From Bradyrhizobium iriomotense (lineage in GTDB: Bacteria > Pseudomonadota > Alphaproteobacteria > Rhizobiales > Xanthobacteraceae): a stretch of DNA of 64,000 bases. The notes under the pieces are model-generated. The model was not told the origin of the DNA. It saw nothing but the letters and a program-made list of their open reading frames with translations, and did not search any database. Location: positions 20,075 to 84,074 of the forward strand of contig NZ_JAFCLP010000026.1 of assembly GCF_018129405.1 (NCBI RefSeq). The letters are read 5' to 3'. Position numbers and translations under genes: made by a program. Positions 1 through 9,407 of this stretch are shown here, piece after piece (position 1 is the first letter of the stretch; each line of letters begins with the position of its first letter).

Positions 1-695
1 CCGTCGGCCGCACCGCACCCGATGCCGCAGGCATTCCCGAGGCGGAAGAGCATGTCCTGACCACGTCCGATGGCGAGACGGTCATCGTCTGGCACGTACC
101 GGCCAAGCCCGGCCGTCCCGTGGTCTTGTTCTTTCCGGGCAACGGCGATTTCCTCGCCGGTCGCGTCGATCGCTTCAGGGCGATGACGGCCGACGGCACT
201 GGCCTCGTCGCGCTGTCCTATCGCGGCTATGCTGGCTCCAGCGGAGCGCCGAGCGAACAGGGGCTGCTGCGCGATGCCGCGGCCGCCTACGCCTTCACCA
301 CCGCCCGCTATGCCGCGGACCGAATCGTCGCCTGGGGCTTTTCGCTGGGGACGGGCGTCGCGGTTGCCATCGCCTCCGAACATCCCGTCGGCAAATTGAT
401 TCTGGAGGCGCCGTACACCTCGACGGTCGATGTTGCTGCCGCGGCGTTCCGCTTCGTTCCGGTCCGCCTCCTGATGCGCGATCAGTTTCGCTCCGACGAG
501 CGGATCGCGCGCGTCACGGTGCCGCTCTTGGTGATGCATGGCACCAATGACCTTGCCATTTCGATCATGTTCGGAGAGCGTCTGTTCGCGCTCGCGCATG
601 AACCGAAGCAGTTCGTTCGCTTTGCGGGCGGCGGACACGACAATCTCGATGCGTTCGGCGCGATCGAGACAGCGAGGCGCTTCATTGCTTCCTAG
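1..695 (+). CDS. alpha/beta hydrolase, 5' truncated by window edge
   Basis: The reading frame is open from base 3 to the stop at 693-695, so the gene begins upstream of the window and 230 residues are visible. The fold is a serine alpha/beta hydrolase: an oxyanion-type FFPGNGD segment near 125, the nucleophile elbow GFSLGTG with its Ser codon near 342, an acid Asp in MHGTND near 549, and a His in GGGHDN near 636. This layout resembles BEM46/YqiA-like hydrolases of unknown substrate. No membrane segment is visible in this part. The downstream antiporter frame may start inside its last codons, which would couple the two genes. The family call is secure; the substrate cannot be inferred. Confidence 0.85.
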   Translation, partial: VGRTAPDAAGIPEAEEHVLTTSDGETVIVWHVPAKPGRPVVLFFPGNGDFLAGRVDRFRAMTADGTGLVALSYRGYAGSSGAPSEQGLLRDAAAAYAFTTARYAADRIVAWGFSLGTGVAVAIASEHPVGKLILEAPYTSTVDVAAAAFRFVPVRLLMRDQFRSDERIARVTVPLLVMHGTNDLAISIMFGERLFALAHEPKQFVRFAGGGHDNLDAFGAIETARRFIAS

Positions 696-2127
696 ACGGT
701 TTGCGACCTGGCGGGGCTGCGTGGTCATCGCCGTGCCCCTCGCACTGTTGCCGCAGTCCGCATGGGCGGCGTCGGGGATCGACGGTGCGGCGATGCGCTG
801 GCCCTATGCGCTGCCCTTTGCCGGCCTGTTGCTGTCGATCGCGCTCGGGCCGCTGCTGTTCGCGAAATTCTGGCACCATCACTACGGCAAGATCGCCGCG
901 GCGTGGTCGCTGCTGGCGCTCGGCGCGCTCGTGCTCTTCGCAGGGAGCATGGCGACGCTGGCGGCGCTGGTCCACGCCATGCTCGCCGAATATCTCGGCT
1001 TCATCGTGTTGCTGTTCTCGCTCTATGTCGTGGCCGGCGGCATTCTCATCACGGGCGACATCAAGGGTACGCCCGTGACCAATGCCGGCATCCTCGCGCT
1101 CGGCACATTGGGGGCGAGCATCGTCGGCACCACCGGGGCCGCGATGATCCTGATCCGCCCCTTGATCCGCGCCAACCGGCCGCGGCGCCGCAACGCTCAT
1201 GTCGTCATCTTCTTCATCATCCTGGTCGCCAATGTCGGCGGCGCGCTGAGCCCGCTCGGCGATCCCCCGCTGTTCGTCGGCTTCCTGCACGGCGTCGACT
1301 TCTTCTGGACCACGCGGAACATCTGGCTGCAGACGGTGATCGTTGCCGGACTGCTGCTCGTCATCTTCGTCGCCGTCGACGTCTGGCGTTTCAGGAGCGA
1401 GCCGCCGCTCGGCGACGCGGGTCCTGGGAAGCCGGTGCGGATCCGCGGCCTCGTCAATCTGGTGCTGATTGCGGCCATCGTCGCCAGCCTGCTGGTGTCG
1501 GCGATGTGGAAGCCCGGCATCGCCTTCGACGTTCTCGGAACGAAGCTGGAGCTGGAGGACCTCGCCCGCAACGTGGCGCTGCTGGCGATTGCGGCGCTGT
1601 CGGTCTGGCTGACGCCGGACGAGCACAGGCAGGCCAACGGCTTCACCTGGGAGCCGATCCGCGAGGTCGCAAAGCTGTTCGCGGGCATCTTCGTCGCCAT
1701 CATTCCGGTCATTGCCATGCTCAATGCCGGACATCACGGCGCCTTCGCCTGGCTGCTGTCGGCCGTGACGGCGCCGGACGGCGCGCCGCGCGAGGTCGCC
1801 TATTTCTGGTCCACCGGCCTGATGTCGGCGTTCCTCGACAATGCGCCGACCTATCTGTTGTTCTTCGAGCTGGCCGGTGGGGACCCGCAAGTGCTGATGC
1901 ATGTCCTGCCGGGCACGCTCGCCTCCATCTCCATGGGCGCGGTCTATATGGGCGCGCTCACCTATATCGGCAATGCGCCGAACTTCATGGTCAGCAGCAT
2001 CGCCAGCGAGAACGGCATCGAGATGCCGAGCTTCTTCGGCTATCTGCTGCGCGCCGGCGCCGTGCTGATCCCGTTATTCCTGCTGCTGACCTTGCTGCCG
2101 ATCGCGCCGATCCTGCACTGGCATTGA
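685..2127 (+). CDS. sodium:proton antiporter-like membrane protein (CitMHS_2/NhaD-type)
   Basis: This is a polytopic inner-membrane protein of the ion transporter superfamily that contains NhaD and ArsB. It probably exchanges Na+ for H+, although the related citrate-Mg branch cannot be excluded. The open frame extends back to 538, but coding sense begins at TTG 685, eleven bases before the end of the upstream gene, or at GTG 721. From 685 the product has a Sec signal-like start (LPRRF, hydrophobic stretch, then AWA-AS). The conserved loop LSPLGDPPLFVGFLHG near 1245-1290 and the later LDNAPTYLLF and YIGNAPNF segments are typical of the family. About 11 hydrophobic segments follow one another. 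The function call rests on family motifs. Confidence 0.78.
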   Translation: MLPRRFATWRGCVVIAVPLALLPQSAWAASGIDGAAMRWPYALPFAGLLLSIALGPLLFAKFWHHHYGKIAAAWSLLALGALVLFAGSMATLAALVHAMLAEYLGFIVLLFSLYVVAGGILITGDIKGTPVTNAGILALGTLGASIVGTTGAAMILIRPLIRANRPRRRNAHVVIFFIILVANVGGALSPLGDPPLFVGFLHGVDFFWTTRNIWLQTVIVAGLLLVIFVAVDVWRFRSEPPLGDAGPGKPVRIRGLVNLVLIAAIVASLLVSAMWKPGIAFDVLGTKLELEDLARNVALLAIAALSVWLTPDEHRQANGFTWEPIREVAKLFAGIFVAIIPVIAMLNAGHHGAFAWLLSAVTAPDGAPREVAYFWSTGLMSAFLDNAPTYLLFFELAGGDPQVLMHVLPGTLASISMGAVYMGALTYIGNAPNFMVSSIASENGIEMPSFFGYLLRAGAVLIPLFLLLTLLPIAPILHWH

Positions 2128-2176
2128 ATCTCGCGCCTGATTTGATACTGCTCACTCGAGCACATGGAAGCGGTTG

Positions 2177-3274
2177 ATGAGCGCGCATAGTCCGATGCCC
2201 CGGTCGGCCTGGATCTTTCCGGCGCTGGCCGTACTGTTGTTCGTGGCCGTCAGCGTGACGGATTACGTCTTCACGCTGTCGCTGGCCGGGCTCGTCTTCG
2301 CCATCGTCCTTCTGGTCATCCTGTTCGGCACGGTGTTCGCCGCCGTTCATCATGCCGAAGTGATCGCCGAACGGGTCGGCGAGCCCTATGGCACGCTGGT
2401 GCTGACGCTCTCGGTGACCATCATCGAGGTGGCGCTGATCACCACGATCATGCTGGGCGACAAGCCGGCGCCGGAACTGGCACGCGACACGGTGTTCGCG
2501 GTGGTGATGATCGTCTGCAACGGCCTCGTCGGGCTCTGCATCTTCATCGGCGGCCTGCGCTATCGCGAGCAGGGCTTTCAGCTTTCCGGCGCCAACGTCT
2601 ATCTCAGCGTCCTGTTCGCGCTCGCGACCATCACGCTGATCATGCCGAACTACACGACCACCACGCCGGGACCGGTCTATTCGACCGTTCAGCTCGGCTT
2701 CGTCGATGTGGTCACGCTCGCCCTTTACGCGGTGTTCCTCTACACCCAGACCGTCCTGCACAAGGATTACTTCGTCCATGGGCGGGCGGAGGGCGAGGGC
2801 GGGGAAATGCACCTGTCGGCCGGAGCGCTCGCGCTCACCGTGACGCTGCTCCTGGTCTCGCTGCTGGCGGTCGTGCTGCTGGCCAAGAAATTCTCGCTGG
2901 TGGTCGATGCCGTGGGCGCCAGGATCGGCGCGCCACCGGCTTTCGCCGGCCTTCTGGTCGCGCTGCTGATCCTGATGCCGGAGGGTGTCGCGGCCATTGC
3001 GGCCGCCCGCAAGAACGATCTCCAGAAGAGCATCAATCTCGCCCTCGGCTCGTCCCTGGCGACCATCGGCCTGACCATCCCCGCCGTCGGCGTCGCCACC
3101 TACGCGCTCGACAAGGAGCTCGAGCTCGGCCTCAGCGCCCAGGGCAGCGTCCTTTTGCTGCTGACCTTCTTCCTGAGCATGCTGACCTTCGGCACAGGCA
3201 GGACCAATGTCCTGTTCGGCCTGGTCCATATGGTGGTATTTGCCGTCTACGTGTTCATGGTTTTCGTGCCCTGA
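2177..3274 (+). CDS. chaA: calcium/proton (cation) antiporter ChaA-like
   Basis: An inner-membrane CaCA-superfamily exchanger of 365 residues, expected to expel Ca2+, Na+ or K+ in exchange for H+. The two family repeats are visible: GEPYGTLVLTLSVTIIEVALI in the first half and LLILMPEGVAAIAAARKN in the second, each carrying the acidic residue of an alpha repeat. About 11 membrane segments are present, with a charged cytosolic loop (HGRAEGEGGE) in the middle. The frame could start at TTG 2174, but ATG 2177 follows a GGAAGCGG motif at suitable distance. It lies 49 bp after the sodium antiporter gene in the same direction, so the two may form an ion-homeostasis operon. Confidence 0.85.
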   Translation: MSAHSPMPRSAWIFPALAVLLFVAVSVTDYVFTLSLAGLVFAIVLLVILFGTVFAAVHHAEVIAERVGEPYGTLVLTLSVTIIEVALITTIMLGDKPAPELARDTVFAVVMIVCNGLVGLCIFIGGLRYREQGFQLSGANVYLSVLFALATITLIMPNYTTTTPGPVYSTVQLGFVDVVTLALYAVFLYTQTVLHKDYFVHGRAEGEGGEMHLSAGALALTVTLLLVSLLAVVLLAKKFSLVVDAVGARIGAPPAFAGLLVALLILMPEGVAAIAAARKNDLQKSINLALGSSLATIGLTIPAVGVATYALDKELELGLSAQGSVLLLLTFFLSMLTFGTGRTNVLFGLVHMVVFAVYVFMVFVP

Positions 3275-3301
3275 AGCGCTACGTCCCAGGAGAGGTTCCC
3301 G

Positions 3302-3586
3302 ATGCTTGCCGCCAAGTCCGAGGTCCAGATCGACAACGAAGAGGTCCGGGTGACCGAATGGCGGCTCGCCCCGGGCAGCGCGACCGGGCACCACACCCAT
3401 GGGATGGACTATGTGATTGTTCCCGTCGTCGCCGGCGAAATGACCATCGTGGCGCCCAATGGCGAGCGGTCCAAGGCGCAGCTTGCCGCCGGGAAATCCT
3501 ACTTCCGCAAGGCCGGCGTCCAACACGACGTACTTAACGAAACCTCAACTGAGATCGTGTTCCTTGAGATCGAGCTGAAGGCGTAA
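3302..3586 (+). CDS. small single-domain cupin protein
   Basis: A 94-residue single-domain cupin, probably cytosolic and metal binding. The cupin box 1 is seen as GHHTHGMDYVIVP, with two His and a downstream acidic or polar position, and box 2 is reduced to KAGVQHDVLNET, which keeps a His. A strong ribosome site (AGGAGAGG) precedes the ATG. It lies 27 bp behind the chaA-like gene and could be read from the same transcript. Proteins of this size and pattern include BauB-like and other uncharacterised cupins, so no reaction can be assigned. Confidence 0.8.
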   Translation: MLAAKSEVQIDNEEVRVTEWRLAPGSATGHHTHGMDYVIVPVVAGEMTIVAPNGERSKAQLAAGKSYFRKAGVQHDVLNETSTEIVFLEIELKA

Positions 3587-3688
3587 GTCCGGGGTCCGGC
3601 GTTACCCTTTGCCATCGATCCGTCGCAGTTGATCCCTTACAATTGCCCCAAAGTTCCCGCATCTGGTCGCGCGGGGAGTGGCCGAGAA

Positions 3689-4579
3689 ATGCTGAAATAC
3701 CTCGCTAAAATCTCGATGGATATTTTCCCCTCGGTGCTCGCGACGATCATCGGGGCCTACATCGTTAACCACTACATCAACGCCAAGCCGGCGGCCGACA
3801 CCCCTGCGGCGGTCGTTGCGCCTGCCGAGGCCGGCAAGGACGCCAAGCCGACGAACACCGCCAACCTTCCCGCGCCCGGCGTCAAGGCCAAGGGCGTCTC
3901 CGAGAAGAGCGTTTCCGAGAAGAGTGCGACGGACAAGGCTGCGGCCGAGAAGCCTGCCGACAAGCCAGAGACCAAGGCTGCGGACACAGCTCCCGCCGAC
4001 ACCGCCTCGCACGGCCGCCCCCCGGTGCGCGAGAAGGCAGCCGCGAAGTCGGCCCCGGCAGCCACCGCTCCGGTGGTGGAGGCTAATTCCGCGCCGGCCG
4101 CTGCGTCCCCGGCTGCCACCCCTGACGCCAACGATCTGGCGCGGGCCGCCATCGAGCGTCTTCGCAAGTCGCCTGAGGGCAAAGCTGCCGAAGCCAAAGC
4201 TGCCGAACCCAGGCCGGTCGAGCGGACCCCCGAGCCCGCGGCCGCCCGTGTCCCCGAGGCCCCGCGTGTCGTCACGACGGAGCCGTCCGCGGTCCGTCCG
4301 TTGCCGCCGCCGATCACGGTGTCCACGCCCTCACCCGAGGCGTATGGCAATGCCGGCTCGCCGCCGTCCTACACGGCCTCGGTCGGCAACGACGATCCGA
4401 ATCGGATTACGCCGCCGGCTGACATTCCCGTGCCGGTGATCGCGCCGCCGCTCGACCTGCGTGCCGATGCCGGTGGGGCCATGCCTCGGCCGAAGAAGAC
4501 CAACGTCGCGGACGAGATGCTGTCGGGCATGAAGTCGATGTTCCACTCCGTCCTGCCGAAAAGCTCCACCCCCGACTAA
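3689..4579 (+). CDS. membrane-anchored Pro/Ala/Lys-rich protein of unknown function
   Basis: I do not recognise a family. The frame opens at 3629, but ATG 3689 (product MLKYLAKISMDIFPS...) gives the sensible start, with GAG just upstream. Residues 8-30 form one hydrophobic segment (FPSVLATIIGAYIV). The remaining 270 residues are low complexity, rich in Ala, Pro, Lys and Glu, with EKSVSEKS-type micro-repeats near 3897-3960 and AEAKAAEP near 4190. There is no Cys. The protein looks like a single-pass anchor with a disordered tail. The C-terminal 40 residues (PKKTNVADEMLSGMKSMFHS) form a short amphipathic stretch that may be the functional end. Confidence 0.65.
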   Translation: MLKYLAKISMDIFPSVLATIIGAYIVNHYINAKPAADTPAAVVAPAEAGKDAKPTNTANLPAPGVKAKGVSEKSVSEKSATDKAAAEKPADKPETKAADTAPADTASHGRPPVREKAAAKSAPAATAPVVEANSAPAAASPAATPDANDLARAAIERLRKSPEGKAAEAKAAEPRPVERTPEPAAARVPEAPRVVTTEPSAVRPLPPPITVSTPSPEAYGNAGSPPSYTASVGNDDPNRITPPADIPVPVIAPPLDLRADAGGAMPRPKKTNVADEMLSGMKSMFHSVLPKSSTPD

Positions 4580-4590
4580 GAGGGCGCCTG

Positions 4591-5241
4591 TCAGCCGCCG
4601 ACGCGGGCGAGGCCGCTGCGGGCGGCATCGTCGCGTGGACGCAGGGCAACCGCCTTGTTGTAGGACGCCGCCGCCTTGGCCCTGTCGCCGAGCCGCTCAT
4701 AGGCCTGTCCGCGCGCGGTCCAGACCTGGGCATTGTGCGGATCGGCCTCGGAGGCTTCATCCAGGTCGGCCGCCGCTTCCTTGACCTTGCCGAGCGCGAG
4801 ATAGCTGGTGGCGCGGCCGAGCAGCGGCTCGGCCTTCTGCGGGTTGAGCCCGCTCGCCGCGCTGAAATCGGCGACGGCGAAATCGTGCTGGTTATTGCCC
4901 TGGTAGATGAGCGCGCGGCCGTAGAGCGCCTGCGCATTGTAGGGATCGAGCCCGACGGCGCGATTGAACTCGTCGAGCGCGGCCGCCGTCTCGCCTGACT
5001 TGGCGAGAGACTGGGCCTTTGCGGTGTGGGCCTGGGCTTCGGTGACGTTGCCGGCGCTGACCGCGCTCTCGGCAGTCGCCGCCGCCTTCGGTGCCTCCTG
5101 CGGCTTCTCCTTCTCCGGCATCAGCGATCCCAGGTCGAAGGAGCAGCCGCACAGCGCGATTCCCATCAAAGTCAGCGCGAGCGGCTGGCGCCAGATCGCG
5201 CGTCGTCGCGCCAAGCGGCGCTCGGGGAGAGGGGAGGCCAT
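4591..5241 (-). CDS. TPR-repeat lipoprotein
   Basis: A 216-residue exported protein. A basic N-terminus (RRLARRRAIWR) leads into a hydrophobic stretch that ends in a lipobox-like LCGC, so the product is probably lipidated at that Cys. An Ala/Glu-rich linker follows. From about residue 75 at least three tetratricopeptide units are visible, recognisable by A-LDEFNRAVGLDPYNAQALYGRA, ADFSAASGLNPQKAEPLLGRA and ADLDEASEADPHNAQVWTARG, with a partial fourth to the end. TPR proteins act as scaffolds; the partner is unknown. It converges on the preceding plus-strand gene with 11 bp between stops and has no operon partner. Confidence 0.8.
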   Translation of the reverse strand: MASPLPERRLARRRAIWRQPLALTLMGIALCGCSFDLGSLMPEKEKPQEAPKAAATAESAVSAGNVTEAQAHTAKAQSLAKSGETAAALDEFNRAVGLDPYNAQALYGRALIYQGNNQHDFAVADFSAASGLNPQKAEPLLGRATSYLALGKVKEAAADLDEASEADPHNAQVWTARGQAYERLGDRAKAAASYNKAVALRPRDDAARSGLARVGG

Positions 5242-5311
5242 CTACGGTTCGCTCGCGCTGGTTCCGCATCGGTAGTGCCCCGTCCCAGAAAGGCACCGCT
5301 ACAAAACAATA

Positions 5312-5332
5312 ACGCGGGCTCTGGGCCCGCGT
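5312..5332 (-). terminator. rho-independent terminator of rpsU
   Basis: An 8-bp GC-rich stem (ACGCGGGC / GCCCGCGT) with a 5-base loop. On the minus strand it is followed by a T-rich run (TTATTGTTTTG). It lies 35 bases past the rpsU stop, as expected for an intrinsic terminator that insulates the TPR gene. Confidence 0.8.
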
Positions 5333-5366
5333 CATCGAAAACTGAAGTCTGGTAAATCCGGAAAGA

Positions 5367-5663
5367 TCAGCGCGGACCGCGCGGACCTGCACCCGGGCCG
5401 CCACGACCACCACGCTCGCCACCGGGGCCGGCGCCGAACACCGGCTTCGGCTTCATCGGCAGCAGGCCTTCGCGCTGCAGCTTCTTGCGGGCCAGCTTGC
5501 GCGCGCGGCGCACGGCCTCGGCCTTTTCGCGGGCCTTCTTCTCGGAGGGCTTTTCATAATGACCGCGGAGCTTCATCTCGCGGAAAATCCCCTCGCGCTG
5601 CATCTTCTTCTTCAGCGCCTTGAGGGCTTGATCGACATTGTTATCGCGAACGAGAACCTGCAC
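5367..5663 (-). CDS. rpsU: 30S ribosomal protein S21
   Basis: Protein S21 of the small ribosomal subunit, involved in translation initiation. The conserved start [26 protein letters not shown] and the region ending in [13 protein letters not shown] match the family. At 98 residues it is longer than the roughly 70-residue enterobacterial form because of a Gly/Arg/Pro-rich tail ([18 protein letters not shown]), a feature common in rhizobial S21. It is monocistronic, with its own terminator downstream. The call is firm. Confidence 0.97.
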   Translation of the reverse strand: MQVLVRDNNVDQALKALKKKMQREGIFREMKLRGHYEKPSEKKAREKAEAVRRARKLARKKLQREGLLPMKPKPVFGAGPGGERGGRGGPGAGPRGPR

Positions 5664-5921
5664 GCGGCATCCTCTTCAGTGGATCGGATTTGAATTCTGG
5701 TAAGTCAAAGGGGATGGCAAAAAGCCCGGCGCCCTTAACCTTGAGCGCGCGGATGTATCAGACAAAACCCGGGATGTCCACCGGCGAAGCGGGTTTTCGG
5801 GCCAAGTTCGGCCATTAAATGCGGCGAAAATACCTTTGTGCGGCCCCGATTTGGGCGGTTTGACGCCCGGGGCGGGGCGACCGGAGCTTTGTTCCGGAAT
5901 CTTTGAAATGAGGGGACGACA

Positions 5922-6644
5922 ATGGATATGAAAAAATATGCTGCCGAGGCTATCGGCACCTTCTGGCTCACATTCGCAGGTTGTGGCAGCGCGGTGATCG
6001 CGGCCGGCTTCCCGCAGGTCGGAATCGGTCTGGTCGGCGTGTCCCTGGCTTTCGGCTTGAGCGTCGTCACGATGGCCTACGCGATCGGCCACATCTCGGG
6101 CTGTCATCTCAATCCGGCTGTCACGGTCGGTCTTGCCGCCGGCGGGCGCTTTCCGGCCGGCCAGATCCTGCCTTACGTGGTCGCGCAGGTGGCCGGCGCG
6201 ATCGTGGCCGCCTGGCTGCTCTATGTCATCGCGAGCGGAGCTCCCGGCTTCGACGTCACCAAGGGCTTCGCGTCCAACGGCTATGACGCGCATTCGCCCG
6301 GTCAGTACAGCATGATGGTCTGCTTCCTCACCGAGGTGGTGATGACCATGATGTTCCTGTTCATCATCATGGGCGCGACCCATGGCCGCGCGCCTGCGGG
6401 CTTCGCGCCGCTCGCGATCGGGCTCGCGCTGGTGATGATCCATCTCGTCAGCATTCCCGTCACCAACACGTCGGTGAACCCGGCGCGCAGCACGGGCCCC
6501 GCGCTGTTCGTCGGCGGCTGGGCGCTGTCGCAGCTCTGGATGTTCTGGGTTGCGCCGCTGATCGGCGGTGCGCTCGGCGGGGTGATCTATCGCTGGCTCA
6601 GCGAGGAGCCCACCGGCGTCGTCGCGGGCGTGAAGACGGCGTGA
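5922..6644 (+). CDS. aqpZ: aquaporin Z water channel
   Basis: A 240-residue inner-membrane major intrinsic protein. Both pore NPA boxes are present ([11 protein letters not shown] and [12 protein letters not shown]). The selectivity-filter residues expected for a water-selective channel are visible: His in [10 protein letters not shown], Thr before the second NPA and Arg in NPARS. Six hydrophobic helices plus two half-helices fit the length. The ATG follows GAGGGG. The gene is alone, faces purK tail to tail, and shares a strong hairpin with it. A glycerol facilitator is less likely because the insert typical of GlpF is missing. Confidence 0.93.
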   Translation: MDMKKYAAEAIGTFWLTFAGCGSAVIAAGFPQVGIGLVGVSLAFGLSVVTMAYAIGHISGCHLNPAVTVGLAAGGRFPAGQILPYVVAQVAGAIVAAWLLYVIASGAPGFDVTKGFASNGYDAHSPGQYSMMVCFLTEVVMTMMFLFIIMGATHGRAPAGFAPLAIGLALVMIHLVSIPVTNTSVNPARSTGPALFVGGWALSQLWMFWVAPLIGGALGGVIYRWLSEEPTGVVAGVKTA

Positions 6645-6647
6645 TTG

Positions 6648-6687
6648 AAGTGAGGGGATTGCAGCCTCTGCTGCAGTCCCCTCACTT
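6648..6687. terminator. bidirectional terminator between aqpZ and purK
   Basis: A 17-bp stem (AAGTGAGGGGATTGCAG against its complement with one G-T pair) and a 6-base loop fill the gap between the converging stops of aqpZ and purK. It can fold on either transcript. Confidence 0.8.
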
Positions 6688-6695
6688 GCCTTGGT

Positions 6696-7802
6696 TCACT
6701 TGCCTTTGGGCGGCCTGACTTCGGTGACGTGGCCCATCTTGCGGCCGGGGCGCGGCGTGCCCTTGCCGTAGATGTGCACGGTCGCGCCCGGGACGGTCAG
6801 CCACTTGTCGTAGTCGTTGATCTCGTCGCCGATCAGATTGGTCATGGTGACGATCTCGCCGTGGCGCACCGGCTTGCCGAGCGACCAGCCGGCAATGGCG
6901 CGGATGTGCTGCTCGAACTGCGAGACGGAGGCGCCATCCAGCGTCCAGTGCCCGGAATTGTGCACGCGTGGTGCGATCTCGTTGACCAGCACTTTCGGTC
7001 CGGTGCCGTTGGCAAGCACGAACATCTCCACCGCCAGCACGCCGACATAGTCGAGCGCAGTCGCAATCTTGCTCGCGACATTGCGCGCTTCGTCCGCGAG
7101 CGCGTCCGGGATCGGTGCGGGCGCGCGCGATACTTTCAGGATGTGGTCGCGATGCTCGTTCTCGGTCACGTCGAAACACTCGACGTCGCCTGCGACTGAG
7201 CGCGCGGCGATCACCGAGATCTCGCGCTCGAACGGCACGAAGGCCTCCAGGATTGCCGATTTGGTGGCGAGGCTGGTCCACACCTTGGCGATGTCGTCGC
7301 CGTCGCGGATGATGGTCTGGCCCTTGCCGTCGTAGCCGAAGCGGCGGGTCTTCAGCACCGCCGGGAGGCCGATCCTCAGGATCGCCTCGCGCAGCGAGGT
7401 GACGGAGGTGACGTCAGCATAGGCCGCAGTGCCGATGCCGAGCTTCGTCACGAAATCCTTCTCGGCGAGCCGGTCCTGGGTGGTCTCGAGGATCTTGCGA
7501 TTGGGCAGCACCGGGCGGCGCGCGTCCAGCACCATCGCGGCGGCCGCCGGCACGTTCTCGAATTCGTAGGTGATGACGTCGACGTCGCTCGCGAACAGCT
7601 CCAGCGCTTCGACGTCGGCATATTCGGCGCAGGTCGCGTTCAGCACGACGTCGAAGGCCGGCGAATCCGGATCGGGCGAGAACACCTGGCAGCGCAGGCC
7701 GAGCCGCGCCGCAGCCATCGCCAGCATCCGCCCCAATTGTCCGCCGCCGAGAATTCCGATGGTGTCGCCGGGCTTCAGCTTCACCTGCTTTGCGTCAGTC
7801 AC
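6696..7802 (-). CDS. purK: 5-(carboxyamino)imidazole ribonucleotide synthase
   Basis: PurK makes N5-CAIR from AIR, ATP and bicarbonate in purine synthesis. The product has 368 residues, and the N-terminal [20 protein letters not shown] nucleotide-fold signature starts shortly after GTG 7802. The frame is open further upstream only because it runs through purE in another frame. ATP-grasp features include [24 protein letters not shown] and [19 protein letters not shown] 7802 overlaps the purE stop by 4 bp (GTGA), which is the usual coupled arrangement purE-purK. Confidence 0.95.
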   Translation of the reverse strand: MTDAKQVKLKPGDTIGILGGGQLGRMLAMAAARLGLRCQVFSPDPDSPAFDVVLNATCAEYADVEALELFASDVDVITYEFENVPAAAAMVLDARRPVLPNRKILETTQDRLAEKDFVTKLGIGTAAYADVTSVTSLREAILRIGLPAVLKTRRFGYDGKGQTIIRDGDDIAKVWTSLATKSAILEAFVPFEREISVIAARSVAGDVECFDVTENEHRDHILKVSRAPAPIPDALADEARNVASKIATALDYVGVLAVEMFVLANGTGPKVLVNEIAPRVHNSGHWTLDGASVSQFEQHIRAIAGWSLGKPVRHGEIVTMTNLIGDEINDYDKWLTVPGATVHIYGKGTPRPGRKMGHVTEVRPPKGK

Positions 7803-8287
7803 GCCTTGTCCTCCGGACGCTCGGCAACCGCGTCGGTCTGCGCCTTGCGCCAGGCGGCGAGGCGGCCGGACAGGGCCGGGTCGGACAATGCCAGCACGGC
7901 AGCCGCAAGCAGCGCCGCGTTGATCGCGCCGGCCTTGCCGATGGCGAGGGTGCCGACCGGGATGCCCGCGGGCATCTGCACGATCGAATAGAGCGAATCG
8001 AGGCCCTTGAGCGTCTTCGATTCGACGGGAACGCCGAACACCGGGAGTTCCGTCAGCGCCGCCGCCATGCCCGGCAGATGCGCAGCGCCGCCGGCGCCGG
8101 CGATGATGACCTTGTAACCTGCCGCCTTGGCGCCCTTGGCGAAGGCAAACAGCCGGTCGGGGGTACGGTGGGCCGAAACGATGCGGGTCTCGGCGGCGAC
8201 GCCGAGCGCGTCGAGCGTCTCGGCGGCATGCCGCATCGTGTCCCAATCCGACTGGCTTCCCATGATGATGGCGATCGGCGCGGTCAT
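7799..8287 (-). CDS. purE: 5-(carboxyamino)imidazole ribonucleotide mutase
   Basis: A class I PurE of 162 residues that converts N5-CAIR to CAIR, partner of purK. The signature start [17 protein letters not shown] and the loop [13 protein letters not shown] are present, followed by [16 protein letters not shown] and [25 protein letters not shown]. The open frame reaches back to 8365, but ATG 8287 matches the family start. The stop overlaps the purK start by 4 bp, so the two form a coupled operon. The opposite-strand GGDEF gene starts 89 bp away, which makes this a short divergent promoter region. Confidence 0.96.
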   Translation of the reverse strand: MTAPIAIIMGSQSDWDTMRHAAETLDALGVAAETRIVSAHRTPDRLFAFAKGAKAAGYKVIIAGAGGAAHLPGMAAALTELPVFGVPVESKTLKGLDSLYSIVQMPAGIPVGTLAIGKAGAINAALLAAAVLALSDPALSGRLAAWRKAQTDAVAERPEDKA

Positions 8288-8375
8288 GACGTCAATTGTG
8301 CTCGGGAAAACAGAAACATAGGCCAGATTAACGGTTCCGGCCGGCGGCTCGCAAGGCGGTGGCAAGGAGAAGGGA

Positions 8376-9131
8376 ATGCACTATCCTGTCTTGGTGAATC
8401 CCCGCAAGCCTTCATTGAGCAGGATGCCCATGAAGAAACCAAAAAGGGCGAGCGCTACGAAGGCCAAAAAGGGCCGGAAGACCAGCGCCGGCCCATCCAA
8501 AGCCGTCTCGAATCGCCCGGCCAGGCTGGCCTCGCGCAGAGCGCCGGTTGCCGGCGACAGCAAGGCGACCATCCGCGGCCTGCGTAGCAAGCTCAAGGCG
8601 GCCCTGCTGCGGGTCTCGGAACTCGAGGCGGCCGCCGACACCGACTTCCTGCTCGAGATTCCGAACCGGCGCGGCTTCGAGCGCGAACTCACGCGCGCCA
8701 TTGCCTACATGAAGCGGTATCGCGCCAGCGGCGCGCTGATCGTGCTGGATGTCGACCGGCTGAAGCCGATCAACGATTCCTTCGGCCATGCTGCCGGCGA
8801 CGAGGTGCTCAAGGCGATTGTCGCGACGCTGACACGGCAGGTCCGCGCCTCGGACGTGGTCGGCCGGCTCGGCGGCGACGAGTTCGCGCTGCTGTTGTGG
8901 AATCTCAACGAGACCGATGCCAAGGCGAAGGCCGCGACCTTCGAGCAGGCGATCGACGAATTGTCCTTCGACTTCCGCGGCCAGCAGGTCACTGCGGGCG
9001 CCTCCGCCGGCATCGCCTTGCTCGGTCCGCATTCCGACGCAGGCCGCGCCCTGGAAGAGGCCGATGCCGCCATGTATGTGCGCAAGGCGCGCCGCCGGCA
9101 CGAGCCGCGGATCAGGCTCGTCAGTAACTGA
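8376..9131 (+). CDS. GGDEF-domain protein, likely diguanylate cyclase
   Basis: A 251-residue cytosolic protein. The first 60 residues are very basic ([16 protein letters not shown]), followed by a short helical region ([20 protein letters not shown]) and one GGDEF domain from about residue 88. The active-site motif [11 protein letters not shown] is intact and the substrate-binding segment [21 protein letters not shown] is present, so it should make cyclic di-GMP. I see no RxxD inhibitory site directly before GGDEF. The Lys-rich head could bind nucleic acid or membrane; this is inference. AAGGAG sits 8 bases before the ATG. It is divergent from purEK. Confidence 0.88.
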   Translation: MHYPVLVNPRKPSLSRMPMKKPKRASATKAKKGRKTSAGPSKAVSNRPARLASRRAPVAGDSKATIRGLRSKLKAALLRVSELEAAADTDFLLEIPNRRGFERELTRAIAYMKRYRASGALIVLDVDRLKPINDSFGHAAGDEVLKAIVATLTRQVRASDVVGRLGGDEFALLLWNLNETDAKAKAATFEQAIDELSFDFRGQQVTAGASAGIALLGPHSDAGRALEEADAAMYVRKARRRHEPRIRLVSN

Positions 9132-9133
9132 TC

Positions 9134-9385
9134 CTATAGCGTGGCGAGATCTTCCGGGACGTTGCCGAATTTGCGCAGCAGTGTCGCGTCGCCGAATTCG
9201 CCGGTCATGGGATCGCCGCTGCGGCTGAAGGCGACCGCGCCGATATGGCCGGCGCCGCGCGCCAGAATCTCGGCGCGCCGTAGTGCTGCCGACGAGGACT
9301 GACACTCCTCCGCCGCGCCTGCGACGGGAGATCCGTCGGCATCGATCAAGAAAGGCATTGCAACGTAGTAGGTCACATCCGACAT
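9134..9385 (-). CDS. small conserved protein of unknown function
   Basis: An 83-residue protein with a plausible ribosome site (GGAG) before ATG 9385. It has no membrane segment and one Cys. The pattern MSDVTYYVAMPFLIDADGSPV followed by a helix-like ECQSSSAALRRAEILARGAGHIGAVAFSRSGDP suggests a small mixed alpha/beta fold. The stop lies 2 bp from the end of the GGDEF gene on the other strand. It may be cotranscribed with the next small gene upstream (22-bp gap). The function is unknown. Confidence 0.7.
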   Translation of the reverse strand: MSDVTYYVAMPFLIDADGSPVAGAAEECQSSSAALRRAEILARGAGHIGAVAFSRSGDPMTGEFGDATLLRKFGNVPEDLATL

Positions 9386-9407
9386 GGCGTTGCTCCAATG
9401 TTGAAAG

